Shown: piece after piece, positions 1 to 10,815 of the stretch | Position numbering within the stretch: the first letter of the stretch is position 1 | How the letters are laid out: each line of letters starts with the position of its first letter | Source of the DNA: Isoetes taiwanensis | Taxonomy: Eukaryota; Streptophyta; Lycopodiopsida; Isoetales; Isoetaceae | Length of the DNA: 64,000 nt | Assembly: GCA_021234155.1 (NCBI GenBank) | Contig: JAJEKV010000130.1 | Location: 772,787-836,786, forward strand | Direction: 5' to 3' | Notes under the pieces: model-generated | The model's input: the letters and a program-made list of their open reading frames with translations, nothing else | The model's database searches: none | What the model was told of the DNA's origin: nothing | Position numbers and translations under genes: made by a program

Positions 1-1092
1 CTGTCAGAATATTTCTGCAATTCTCAGAGATAGAACATGCACAAGTGGTCAGTTTCTACCTTGAATAGACTGTACAGATATAAAACGCCTGGAAAATTCT
101 TTTATGTTGCAATATACTTTATACGGCCCATGCTACCAGAAGCCTTATATCTCGGATGCAAGGTTGCAAGCTTAAAACTTTATCTTGTCTTCTTCCTTCA
201 AAGAAATATTAACATTAATCTGCTGAGAAATCAAAGTAACTCACAGATAGACAATGAACAATTGTTCGATATCTACCTCAGAATGTTTCTGCAGAAATTA
301 ATGCTTGGAAGAAATTCTAAAGGGCATCGATTGTTCCTTGTAAGCTGACCTCTTTGGAAATCCGATCCGAGCATAAGGTTCTTCTGAACCTAGTCCATTT
401 TCTTGCGCAATAATAAGGTTATAGCACTGGCTAATTTTTCTGTTGGATGCTAATTGTATAAACTGTACACACTTGAATGGGAGCGATCTTCTTTTATCAA
501 ACCTCGTTGTAATGTATGATCCATCTGTTTGGTTAACAACTTGGATATGTATATTCAAGAAATTACATCTGGGAAGTGCAGCATTATATTGCAAGAACAT
601 TTGGCCAGTTTCTTCCTTTTTAATTTCTAGGAACTGCAACGGATAAATCCAAAATGGATTATTTTCATTTTTAGGTTGTAACAGATCGATAAATATGTCC
701 ATAATTGGATTATTCATCGTCCCTAAATCATCCATGTATCTAAAAGTTCCTTGAAACAAGGTTAAAAATTCTATTCCCAATTTAGCTAATCTCTTTATGA
801 AATTATACTCATAGAACACCATAGTGGAGAACAGGAGAATCCCATAGGGATTCCTCTAATTTGTTTCCATACTCTATCCCCCACTTGTACACAACAATTA
901 GTGAGTAGATAGTTATTCATAGCAATGAGTTCTTCCAGAGTAATCGCAAAGAAGTATCCCGAGCTTGGAATATTCTTTCTCTTATGAACAAGTGTATTTC
1001 AAGGCCCCATAGTGAATACATAATTTTTTAGGATATTTCAATTGGAATGCTTTATAAAAGAGTGATTCACAAATGGTAATGAATTGATTATT
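1..1092 (-). pseudogene. Penelope-type RT element, C-terminal half (copy A)
   Basis: The minus strand encodes the back half of a reverse transcriptase. A frame at 822-298 carries the catalytic motif RYMDDL, then a conserved IYP segment, then the thumb-like block with FDKRRSLPF and IIAQ that typifies a large class of Penelope-related RTs. Frames upstream (about 1000-830) encode the motif-B region seen intact in copy B (GIPMGFSCSP). The gene is interrupted at about 1093 by a LINE; the RT continues at 27204. No GIY-YIG endonuclease is visible downstream of the RT, where only stop-rich sequence runs to base 1. The same sequence recurs at 30199-30639 plus 33176-33831. Placing it in the Penelope class rests on remembered motif patterns, not on a search. 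Confidence 0.7.
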
Positions 1093-1770
1093 CACGATCT
1101 CTTAAAGACCCTACGGTCTAGGAGACGAAATGTTTACATAGTAGGCGCACTTCTTAAAAAACCTTATGACAGGCTACTTATTTAGTTGTGCATCACGAAC
1201 AAGCAACATTTCTGTGAGAAAATTTGCTAGCTTCCATGATGGCAACTGAAAAAAAGTATAAATATTCACACAATCTGTTTCCTGGATCTTGTGTCGCTCT
1301 CTTACAGATGTATAAGCTGCACAACTAAGCAAAACGTGATGCTCATCCTCCACTTCCCCTGTCTGACACACCTGACATATGCGACTGGACCTTGGTAATT
1401 TATGCCACCTTCCACACTCGACTTGTAGGTGATGGGAACTAACCCTCATCCGACAAATCTGGTGCCTAGATGACATAGGCAGATGGTCTATCAAATCTTG
1501 TTGTCTTTGCGTGTACATAACCATGGGATTTATTTCCGCGTCGTAAAGTCCATCTTGCCTCGTGGGTTGGCCCATAATCTCTCGATCACTTTGGTCCTGA
1601 CAAGGTCTCGAATAGCTTCTTCTCGTGATGGCATATCGTTCATACTAATGTTCCATCTTTGCAGCCATAATTTTCCATCTGCATACCAGCCATTTTCCTT
1701 GCTTTCTTCCATTGCCTTATATGGTAGCCTTTCATGTGGTAAGGCTTTAACTCTGGTTACATAAACAAGG
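1093..1770 (-). mobile_element. LINE 3' end (copy A), downstream part
   Basis: The minus-strand frames at 1787-1530 and 1575-1174 encode the C-terminus of a LINE ORF2, including the zinc-finger-like CQVC...HHVLLSC motif found after the RT in many non-LTR elements. It is nearly identical to 33832-34510 in copy B. The LINE is cut at 1770/1771 by Ty3 element 1 and resumes at 23838. Frameshifts relative to copy B are present near 1500-1560. The region from 1093 to 1173 is 3' UTR. No poly(A) tail or clear target duplication is visible at the junction with the RT gene. Confidence 0.85.
1766..1770. repeat. Target-site duplication of Ty3 element 1 (left)
   Basis: CAAGG precedes the first base of the 5' LTR and recurs at 23838-23842 directly after the 3' LTR. 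Uninterrupted copy B reads through with one CAAGG at about 34505, which confirms a 5-bp duplication. Confidence 0.95.
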
Positions 1771-3403
1771 TGTGACGTTCGGGACAAATTATCACGGTCC
1801 CGGGGCGGTATCTTATCTTTGCCTCGTCAGCGCGTACACGCCACCGGCCCGGCGTGTGCGCTAGCGTGTAAGCGGTGGGTAGCCCTAGGGGGCAACTTGC
1901 CAGAAATATGTGCAACTATTAATGTGCACATTTTCCAATGTACACATTAATGTGGGCACACATTTCCATGTGGACACTTCATGCCAAGTGGGCCACACCC
2001 ATAGGTGCATTTAATGTGCACATGTCCCAATGTACACATTCATTAATGTGCACACATTTCCATGTGGGCACATTTGGCTAAAGGCAAGTGGGCCCATTGC
2101 CAATTATCCCACATGCCAAAAGGGGATAATTGGAAACCCTAGCCAACCCCCTTGTCTATATAGGGTGGGAAACCCTAACTTGCCCATTTTCATTTTTAGG
2201 CTTTAGAACTCTGTTTTGGCTGCCTCAACAGCCAAAACCGCCTCCCAGACTCTGCCTGGGAGAATTGCACCCTTAGTTTCCCTTGATTCGAGCGTTTCAG
2301 CAAGATGGTCGAGCTCAGGTCAGGAGGAGCCCCTCAAGGATCAGGTATTGAGCCAATTAGATAGTCTAAACCCTATTTGGGTCATAGAATCGAGTGGGTT
2401 TAGCCTCTTAGATTGCCCATAGCAGCTCTCTAGATCTCTAGATAGCGATTCTAACTAAAGAACCTAATTCTATGTTGTAGATTAGATCTAGTTCTTTAGT
2501 TCTCAGGAAGTATATGGATGATGTATCTCTATGAACTCCTTGTATTGGGAGGGGGGTAGAGACCTAAAGCTTTGTAGTTGATGCTCCTAGAGTAGCCTCT
2601 CTAGCACTGCTTCAGATTCGGCACTGTGCACAAGAGCCACAGGGGTTGTGGGTGAAGGGGCCGACCTGGCTAAGAAGGAAGTTCATGTCGACTCTTGAAC
2701 GATCCCTCGGTGTGTAAAGCCTACCAGGGGATCATTGTGACTAGGTCTAATGGCTTGCCAACCGCGTGTGGGCAAGGCATGGGCTCGACACCGTGAAGTG
2801 GTGTTCACTTTTCCAGGCGGTGGCCCTCTAGTGCCTTTGAGTCGCATGTAGATCTCACGGAGGGAGTGATCCTACACCCCCATCGGGCCGGGAGGATGAA
2901 CCCGGGAATAGCCCTTTTGGCTATGCATCCCGTGGCTCTGATTAGGTCCCGGACACTTTTCAGCCCACTCTGCAAAGTGTGCACAGGGAGGGCGGATGGA
3001 GTGGACAACCCTATGCCATGTTCATATGCCGGCCAAATCCATTGCCATGAATTACATGCCCAATGAACTGGACGGACCAAGCCGTCGATCCACCCCTTGA
3101 GTCCGAGCCTTGGGTAGGATTCCCCGTATGTATTGTGCTCACCTTGTTTATGCAGATGTGATGGACCACCCTTCGAGGTGGATATGTTCTTATGTTACGT
3201 ACTGACATGTATGTTTACGCTTCCGCAGCTAGGTGAGGGAGACGGGGTAAAATGACCCCTTCACTCTTCCCAATGGAACCCGTCATGGTTGCGGTGTCAG
3301 TGTGGAGGGCCCCACGATCGAGCGACGACTGGTGGTATGGGGATGAACTCCTCGTTTGCATTACCGGTGAGGGCACCGTGATATCCAGTAGGGGCGTCCG
3401 CGG
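1771..3403 (+). repeat. 5' LTR of Ty3 element 1
   Basis: The LTR begins TGTGACGTTC and is about 1.63 kb long. It matches 22179-23837 along its length, with scattered substitutions and small indels. The right edge is set by the primer site that follows, because the terminal GACGTCACA of the 3' copy is degraded here. U3 carries a strong inverted repeat near 1830-1860 and duplicated AATGTGCACAT / AATGTACACATT modules at about 1918-2070. Confidence 0.92.
2157..2162 (+). promoter_or_regulatory. TATA box of LTR promoter
   Basis: TATATA in the context TGTCTATATAGGGTG lies 387 bp into the LTR and recurs at 22578-22583 in the 3' LTR. Element 2 has TATATAA at a comparable position. It is the likely Pol II promoter of the element; the start site is inferred to be about 30 bp downstream. 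Confidence 0.6.
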
Positions 3404-3414
3404 TGGTATCGAGC
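3404..3414 (+). promoter_or_regulatory. Primer binding site (initiator Met-tRNA)
   Basis: TGGTATCGAGC immediately follows the 5' LTR and resembles the complement of the plant initiator Met-tRNA 3' end, missing one base of the usual TGGTATCAGAGC. The same 11-mer sits after the 5' LTR of element 2. Confidence 0.85.
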
Positions 3415-3603
3415 TATGTTCTTGGAGACCAAGAGCAAAGCACTGGCCATGTTTCCAGTAGACTAACTTGATAGGATCCTTAAACCTCGAAAAATGGGAA
3501 ATTTTTTTCTCATTTTTTTAGTTTTGCTAAGCTAGTAACAGTTAAAATAAATGAAAACATGAAAAGATTAAGAAGTGGTGAGCCAACATCCAAAAAGTAG
3601 GGT

Positions 3604-3668
3604 GGTCTCTGCGTCGGCGCGGGGACAGGAAATGACATTTTCATTTCCGGCCGGCATAACGGTGAGAC
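3604..3668 (+). repeat. Leader hairpin 1, element 1
   Basis: Outer arms GGTCTC and GAGAC enclose an inner inverted repeat with GGAAATGA and TCATTTCC arms. Confidence 0.7.
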
Positions 3669-3800
3669 ATTGCCTAGACACCAAAAAGTCGTGAATTATA
3701 AAGTAAATTAACATGATAATTCTAATTTTAAGCTAAGAATCAGCAGAATTAGCATGTTACATGTTCAAAAAGTACAAAATTTAGTAGTGGGCCCCACCAT

Positions 3801-3866
3801 GTCTCCTGCACGTCGGCCAGATGGAAATGACATTCTCATTTTGGGTCGGGAGCATAGCGGTGAGAC
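3801..3866 (+). repeat. Leader hairpin 2, element 1
   Basis: GTCTC and GAGAC outer arms, with GGAAATGA and TCTCATTTT inner arms. Confidence 0.65.
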
Positions 3867-3939
3867 CTTGCTTAATTAGATGTTTTAGATGCTTTAAGTA
3901 ACCCAAAAAGGTAGTTAAAAGTTGACCTAAAATTGCCCC

Positions 3940-3948
3940 TATAAATAG
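3940..3948 (+). promoter_or_regulatory. TATA-like box in leader (upstream duplicate)
   Basis: TATAAATAG with the same local context as 55540-55548 in element 2 (CCTATAAATAGACC). It lies in the first leader duplicate, with no gag start after it. It may be a relic of the promoter-like site at 5585. Confidence 0.4.
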
Positions 3949-4162
3949 ACCTAGATCCCTCCCATTTCGCAGGTTCTCCCTTAGAACTTTGCTCGTTTTC
4001 CATAAAGCGATCTTCCGGGCGCTTAGCTCCGTCGGCAAACCACCAAATTGAAAAATGGGAAATTTTTTCTCATTTTTAGTTTTACTAAGCTAGTAGCGGT
4101 TAAAATAAATGAAAACATGAAAGAGATTAAAGTGGTGAGCCAACATCCCAAAAGTAGAGGGT

Positions 4163-4232
4163 GGTCTCACGCGTCCGGCGCCCGGAGACGGGGAAATGAC
4201 ATTTCATTTTGGAACGGAACAGCGATAACACG
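4163..4232 (+). repeat. Leader hairpin 3, element 1 (degraded 3' arm)
   Basis: It starts with GGTCTCACGCG and has GGAAATGA / CATTTCATT inner arms, but the expected GAGAC closing arm is lost. Confidence 0.5.
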
Positions 4233-5139
4233 CAAAATAGGCTACGCCATAAAGGTAGGTAAAAGGAAAGTGGTGAAGGTCGGAAGCGAAAGCAAAGGTC
4301 CCGTCATCAACGAGCTTCGTCGGCGAAAGGAGAACCCGCCCTCACCGACGACTCTGGACGGGGACTACATCCCCAACCCAGGGGGGCTCTTCAAAACCCC
4401 CGCTGGTGGAAAAGGAGGTACCTGAGTGGCACCTCGAGGAAGATCACCGAAAGCGATCAAGCCCCACCTTTTCCAACGTGGGATAGAGTTAAAGCCCCGC
4501 GACCACAACGGGGGCATACGCGGATAGACCCGGTCAAGGTCTAATTAAGAGGATTGACATGGTGAAGTGGGAGGCATATAATGCCTACTATCGTGAACAG
4601 GGGTAAGAACTATCAAGGCGACATCCGACAAGAAGTCGTGACCTTTGAAGCCACCCGTTGCCCAAGCCTCCCCAGAGCACCCGGTAAGAAGCGGAGCAAG
4701 AAGAAGAAGTTGAGGACAGAGCCCTCAAGGGGATCTGCCACTTCCTGAAAAGAGTTACGGACTCTTGATCCCCGCGCCATTCCAACGCTTTGGTTCGTGA
4801 AGTCATGCAAGAATACAACATGATATGCGAGTAACCGACGAATGTTGCTCGCCCTCATGAGGCGGCAAAGAGAAAAAAAATAGTGCAGCATTTTGAAGAT
4901 TCAACGGCACGCATGGTGCACGCCGAAGAGGGTTACCCTCATGAGGTGATATGTATCTTGCCAGGCACATCAAGGGAGAACGGCCTTGAAACCTTTTTTT
5001 TGTAAATAATGAACATTTTTGTTAATATAAAGAATTTTGTGAGTGAATAACATGTTTGATCTAGCTTAATAAAGTTAAGTTATAGAATTCTAGCTTTTGT
5101 TTTAGTCAAATTAGAGCTTTTGAGCAAAAAGGAGACGAT

Positions 5140-5206
5140 GTCTCTGCGTCATCGCCGCCAGAGGAAAATGAGATTCTCATTTTGGTCAAGGCATAACGTG
5201 TGAGAC
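5140..5206 (+). repeat. Leader hairpin 4, element 1
   Basis: GTCTC and GAGAC outer arms enclose a near-perfect inner inverted repeat AAAATGAGATTCTCATTTT. Confidence 0.75.
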
Positions 5207-5338
5207 CATGCCCAAAAATGACCAAAACAGCTCCAAATCAACCAAATAAGGGGTCAATTCTGCCTAACTCGACGAGTTTAGTGGAATTACAGCCTTAGAT
5301 CACTTAAATTGAGTAATCCTAGCCCAATTAGGACCCAT

Positions 5339-5405
5339 GTTTCACACGTCGCGCCAGGACAGAAAATGAGATTCTCAAAATCGGTCTGGGCGCAACGTGT
5401 GAGAC
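5339..5405 (+). repeat. Leader hairpin 5, element 1
   Basis: The outer 17-base arms (5339-5355 and 5389-5405) pair at 15 positions, enclosing a TGAGATTCTCA inner stem. The core GCGCCaGGAC / GGTCTGGGCGC resembles the core of the element 2 hairpins. Confidence 0.8.
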
Positions 5406-5584
5406 CTCGTACCATTTTCTTCACCAAATGATCTCCAAATTGTACAATAGGTTCAGTAGTTGTTCTTAGCATGCTCAAACCCTAGAAATAGTCTTCAAAC
5501 TTGCAATTGCATCCCTTAATAGATCAGAATTGCCTAATCTCAGTAAATTCTAGGTCATCCAAAAATTAGGGTTTTCCCCAATTC

Positions 5585-5592
5585 TATAAATA
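5585..5592 (+). promoter_or_regulatory. Internal TATA box ahead of gag
   Basis: TATAAATA lies about 120 bp upstream of the likely gag start at 5707. Element 2 has TATAAATAG at the equivalent place ahead of its gag start at about 55659. The downstream sequence (leader ending near GCGATCTTCC) also aligns between the two elements and the upstream duplicate. A second, internal promoter is an inference. Confidence 0.5.
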
Positions 5593-5659
5593 AGTCCCCC
5601 ATTTCTCATTTAGCACCCTGCAAATTTGCTCTCCACTGCTTAGGCGATCTTCCAGCTCC

Positions 5660-8600
5660 TTGAGGCACTTACGCATCCGTGCGTTACTCCCTTCTTTGCT
5701 AGATCAATGGCCACTCATCGACTTGGGGCGATGGTGCAGGGCCGCCGGTGCCCATCTTTGCCAGGCGGATGTCAACGACATCTTCCAAGTCTTTGGGAAA
5801 GAAATTGATATCCAAGCTACGCTAAATGCAACCCCAGCATATAGGCAAGTGCTAGCAGAGTTTCAGGCTAGGGTAGGACCCTTCCTTGTCCAGGTCCCCC
5901 CTTGCATAGGATATTTCGTTCCCTACCATCCCTTCAAGCGACCTTGGGTGATGTCCCCTAACATCGCCAAGTACTTAACCAACAAGGCGCAGATCGCCTC
6001 GACTACATGGTCCCGGACGACCAATAGGACCAAGTATTTCTCTTACACCGCCGCCCTAGCCATCTTCTTATCCCAATCGCTACTAAAACCCGATGGGGGG
6101 CAACCTCTATCCCTCCGATGGAGGTGGACCCCATAGCAGTGCAAGAGGAAGAGCAGATGCTTTTGCAGTATCAGCAGGAACAAGAAGCAAGAGAAGGAGA
6201 AGAGGAGTCGAACGATGAGGAATACCGCGAGCTCGACTCGGGCGAAGAACGGTGCCAAGCCACGCCGAGGAGCCGATCAACCTTCGGGCGAAAAGCCCGA
6301 GAACATCGGAGTTGCTCCCCACTTGGGCTAGGGCATCACAAGCCTAGCCCCTATCATCATCAATCCGAGAGGAGTACCTACTCACCGGCGACATCCGTAA
6401 CCTTCCAATGCGGGAGAGGGAGCTCGGGATTGGATGAACTTTGCTCCACCAACTTCTGGCCAGGCCGACATGGGCGACTTTATCGTCGGGGAGCCTCGGA
6501 CTTTCCGCTTCAAGTGAGGGAAGCCGACACCTACACGGGGAAGCGACATCCGATATCCGGGCCTACAGCAAAGCATCAGGCAAATGATGGACGAGCGGGG
6601 AGTCGCCAACAGAGGAGGAGTTCGCCCTCCAAGAACAGATGGGGATCCGTGGGAAGACCACGAGCATCTTAATGCCAGGCCTTCGACACCACACCCCGCG
6701 AAGAGGAGGAGGAATCGACCTGGGGAGGGTCGACTCCACAATTGAAGACTACCGGGTCGGCCGAGGGAGATAGAGGTCGGACGAGTGCAGCCGGCGACAC
6801 AGGCGAGCAGGAGGCCAAGCAAGTGGAGAATCATCGCGACGCCACAACGGCAGTCGCTCGGTACTACTTGCTGGCTGCTGGATGGGAGAGTAAGCGGTAA
6901 TACCCATAAGTTGACCCCCAGGTGAAGAAGGAGTGTTCATGCTAATTGCACTCGAGGGGCTTGGCAGCATGCTCGAATAGCGACAAGCGTCGACTATCTT
7001 TGTCTTAGTCAAGAGGGAAATGGCACTTGGCCTCTTCGACTTCGCCATACCCCATCGACGTCAGGCGAGATTAGCGGATGGCTTGCGGCCCTTACATCCA
7101 GCAGAGAGTGGAAGACCACGGTGAGAGCCTTACTGAGGGGAGGCTCGTCGGCAAGCATCATCGGGAACTTGGGTCACTTTCGGTAAGGGACGGCCCAAGT
7201 TAAGAAGTTTCTTGAAGACAACCCGTCTTCCACGCGATTTCAAGACTAGTTAGACTCTTGATCCAGGAGACCTTTTTGTACCAAAATATTATATAATATA
7301 TAAATACAATTACTTTGCACTTTAAATGTTTTGTTGATGTAATTTTGCCCCACAATTATACCAACAAACATAAACAATGCAAAGAGAACAAAGGAAACTA
7401 ACCATATAGCCATGAATTACTTGTGTATGCGGTTAGAGGCCTAGGCCTGGGGAACGACAACGCCAAGACTTTAGGGAAGAACGCAGACCCTGCACCACCC
7501 CCGACAAGGAACCTATTTGAAGATATGGAACCCATGACCCGGAGGAGGAGTTATCCCGGATGAGGCCGGACCTTGAGCGAGATAAAAGGCCTTGCTGTCC
7601 AGGGCAAGGTGAGCGGTTATGGCAATGCTCAATTGCCGTGCATCAGCTCGAAAACGAGGAAGGGACAAGAAGAGGAGCAAGAGAAGGAGATCCCCAGTTC
7701 CTCCGACTCAAGTTCGGACTCGGACTCGACTCGAGGAGGAAGAAGAAGCGGACCCGTGACCCGAGGCGGATGAAAGGCAAAGGAACAATCAAGAGGGAAG
7801 GCAAGAGGAACACCGTAGGACGATGACAAAGAGACACGTGGCCTCCGACTACTTTAAGAAGGTAGATTCCGCGACTGGCAATGTATGGAAGGCCCTGAAC
7901 CGAACAGTTTTCTGGGAGAACAGGTCGATTAGAAGCAGAGGCATGGCTGGATTTAAATGAGTGAGTACGGCAATGCGTATGGCATGAAGGATAAAGACAA
8001 AGGAAGAGTGGCAACACCCAACTTGAAAGGAGCCGCACGGATTTGGTGGAAGGGTTATGCAAAGGCACATGGCTTAGCAGGGATGCTTGTAAGTTGAAGT
8101 TTGCAAAAGCCTTCAAGCGCCATTACGTCCCAAGGGAACATAAGTCAAAGATGATGCAAAGTTCTATAGGCTCCAACAGGAAACAAATCCACCCGTAAAT
8201 ATACAGAGGAATTCATGAGGCTAAAAGGTCAGATGTGCCAAAGTTGGGAGAGAAGCATGCAAGAGAAAGCTATATTGAGGGGTGAATGAGGAGATCCGCG
8301 AAGCTCGCGGAGGGCAATAAACCCTAAGACAGCTTATCGAAGCGAGTCAAGGCTATAAGCTTGCAGGGGCGGGACCCCAGAATAGTGGGGCGGCGGCCAG
8401 TATTTCCGGGATAAAGGCAAGGCGGCGAGGAAGCTATAGCCCTAGGGCAGCCGATCCGTGTCCGGCTAGAGCCCCACATGGTGGAAACCGGGAAACAGCG
8501 GGAGAAGAAGCGGTGTGTCCTTCAAGGACAAGCAGGAGGGTCAAACTACTCCAAAGCAAAGGCGATCCTTTTGCGGCGATGCCCAAGGAAAAGCCGGGAG

Positions 8601-8690
8601 TGCATAGAGCGGCTTTGCCAAGTGCTTCCGGCCAGGCCATAGGACGACAAAGCGCCCCTACGCCATGAGTGCAAAGACTAGTTGAGTTGG
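5660..8690 (+). pseudogene. gag: gag of Ty3 element 1 (frameshifted)
   Basis: The open part at 5660-6136 encodes a gag N-terminus (LCQADVNDIFQVFGKEID, PCIGYF) also recognisable in element 2. An ATG at 5707 in another frame is the likelier start, because homology with element 2 runs on after frame changes. Near 8030 the capsid-like stretch LKGAARIWWKGYAKAHG is visible, and at about 8540-8660 there is a degenerate zinc-knuckle-like run of Cys and Gly residues. At least six frame changes are needed to read through. Gag would form the virus-like particle of the element; this copy cannot. Confidence 0.75.
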
Positions 8691-9208
8691 GAGATTGGGA
8701 CGCTTCATTCGACGGCGACGGCGGCGCAGGAAGGCCGCCGACTACATTCGGTGGTGAGTGCCATATCTTTGCCGCAATAGATCTGAGCAAGCAGAGAGCC
8801 AAGATAAAGTAATTTCCACGAAGAGGGAAGGCCAAGACCAAGTCCTTCATAGTCTTGATAGACTTCGAGGAAGTAGCCATAACTTTGCATCCCCAGAATG
8901 GTTCAAATGTTGAAGTTGAAACCATTAAAGTCAAAGCCAAGGCCCGTCGTCTTAGCAAGTGGTGGGTAAAGGCGGGGCTGGTGCAAGAGAATTAACCGAC
9001 ATCGACTTGCCGGATTAATATCCGGATGGGGGCAGAAGTAATGGGCATTGGCAAATACGACTTGATCATAGGAATGGAGTACCTTGGACCAGCAGGGGGC
9101 CATTATCGATTGTGGAAGCGGAAGGTGACCTTCCCAACACCCGGCGGCAAGATCATTGAGATAACAGGTAAGGAAGTTGTTCCCATCATGCGATTGTATG
9201 TCTTCTAA
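8690..9208 (+). pseudogene. Aspartic protease region of Ty3 element 1
   Basis: The protease C-terminal signature (KYDLIIGMEYL, followed by a hydrophobic run of strands) is open at 9026-9208. Upstream, SFIVLIDF at about 8845 probably marks the active-site loop, in which the expected Asp-Ser/Thr-Gly is corrupted. It lies between gag and RT as in Ty3 elements. Confidence 0.7.
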
Positions 9209-9468
9209 ACGGCTATTCAAGTGCATCAAGAGTGAGCAAGTGACATACATCTTCAAGCTTGAGATTAGTGAGCCGGAATCGGAAGGAAGCAAAGAAGACA
9301 AAGTGCTTTCGACAGAAGTTAGAAGCAAATAGCTAAGCTGATCACGAGTTCGATGATCTCTTTCGAGATGAGATCAAGCAGCTCCCTCCGGTATAGGGGA
9401 GTCGAAAGTCTTGAGATAGCACTTTTCGAACGGGAACAAAGCCAACAAGCAAGGCTCCATATAGAATG

Positions 9469-10090
9469 ACAACGCAGGAGTTGTCGAGCTAAAGAAGATT
9501 CTGCGGGAGCCGCTTGACCTAGGTTTCATTAGACCTAGTGTTTCGCCATTTGGCGCCCATTCTCTTCGTTAAGAAGAAGGATGGCGGTTTAAGGATGTGC
9601 ATAGACTCTGTGCGATTGAACAAGCACACCATTAAGAACAAGTATGCGCCCCCGCATCGGTGACTTGATGGATCAGCTACAAGGAGCAAGAATCTTCTCA
9701 AAATCGACTTAAGGTGGGTTATCATCAGATCGGGATAAAGGGAGAAGATATCCATAAGACCGCCTTCGAACACAAAGTATGGGCACTATGAGTTCACGGT
9801 AATGCCTTTCGGCTTATCGAATGCCCGCCGACGTTCATGAGGCTCATGAACGATATCTTCACCTTGGTTGTTTTCTTTGATGACATTTTGGTGTATAGCA
9901 GATCCCTTGAAGAGCACGCATTACAACACTTGAGAAGAGTCTTTGGAGAAGTTGAAGAGGCACCGGTTTGTACGCCAAGTTGTCGAAGTGCCGCCGCAAA
10001 TGCAGAAAGTAGAGTATCTAGGTCATGTGATCTCGGCCAGAAGGCATCTCGACGGATCCCCGCAAAGATTGAAGCCGCTCATTCAAAGGG
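9469..10090 (+). pseudogene. Reverse transcriptase of Ty3 element 1
   Basis: Recognisable RT blocks occur in order across several frames: [20 protein letters not shown], the [17 protein letters not shown] block, a KIDL block at about 9703, and the catalytic FFDDILVYS at about 9869-9895. Small indels shift the frame between almost every block. The domain order and the YxDD-equivalent FFDD loop fit plant Ty3/gypsy RT. Confidence 0.85.
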
Positions 10091-10517
10091 GCGCCCCAAG
10101 AATGTGCATGAAGTCCCGGAAGTTTTCGGCCTAGTTGTGGTACTACAGAAGTTCGTGAAGAACTTTGCTAAGATAGCGGCTCTGTTAACAGACTTGACGA
10201 GGGTGGAGAAAGTGAAAGATTGGGCAGAGCATTGGCACAAGAAAGCCCAAGCGGGGTTTGAATTGTTGAAGGAAGCTTTAACAACCGCCCCAGTCTTAAC
10301 CCTGCCGGACCCAGAGAAAGACAAGCTTGTAGCGACAAACGCGAGTAAGATAGCTACAGGTGCAGTGCTTATGCAAGAAGAGCGTGTGGTAGCGTACGAT
10401 TCCAGGAAGATGAACGACGTCGAAACGCGCTACCCCACGCACGATCAGGAATTGCTTGCGGTTGTCAGGGCATTAAGAATTTGGAGGCACTACCTTTTGG
10501 GAAGGAAGTTCCAGTTG
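10090..10517 (+). pseudogene. RNase H of Ty3 element 1, N-terminal part
   Basis: An open stretch in the frame 9837-10655 carries the RT-RNase H connection and RNase H residues (ATNASKIATGAVLMQE, TRYPTHDQELLAVVRAL, WRHYLLG). The first catalytic Asp of the usual TDAS motif reads Asn here. The frame is cut after the codon TTG at 10515 by the DNA transposon and resumes in phase at 19619. Confidence 0.88.
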
Positions 10518-10629
10518 CACAAGGCCCCCAAAAATGAACTGCTATATAAAAACAATACTAGATCTTCCAAAAACCATGATAGATGCGGTTTTTCATACAA
10601 CAATCTATTCGATAGAAGAAAACCACACC

Positions 10630-10815
10630 CTATAATGGTTTGTCAAAACTTATAATGGCTTACAACATTGCTATTATTGCTAGTTCGCATGTTATAATGG
10701 TTTGCTTAAACTGCTTATGCTTAATGAGATGGTTTCAATACAAGCCTTGTGTACCATAGTGGTTTATTAAAACTATTATTGGTTTATTAAAAATAGTAAT
10801 GGTTTGTTAAAACCC
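10630..10815 (+). repeat. Subterminal repeats of the CACTA-like element (left)
   Basis: About six copies of an ATAATGGTTTGTTAAAA-like motif lie in 190 bp. Inverse AAACCA-bearing copies occur between about 18400 and 19420. Such arrays are transposase binding regions in CACTA elements. Confidence 0.6.

Larger units (their letters stand above)
3415..5656 (+). other. Untranslated leader of element 1 with hairpin modules and internal duplication
   Basis: The 2.2-kb leader contains a direct duplication: about 3484-3640 matches 4044-4210, and the 3800-4030 part resembles 5340-5670. It holds five hairpin modules (separate entries) and two TATAAATA boxes. Between the hairpins lies a purine-rich stretch (4230-4990) followed by an AT-rich tail. 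A 125-codon frame at 4048-4425 has no recognised domain, and I do not claim it is expressed. Confidence 0.75.

Noticed and set aside
1483-1764. Plus-strand frames over the LINE and RT regions (also 24469-24774, 35135-35440, 443-646)
   Set aside because: Shadows of minus-strand coding sequence.
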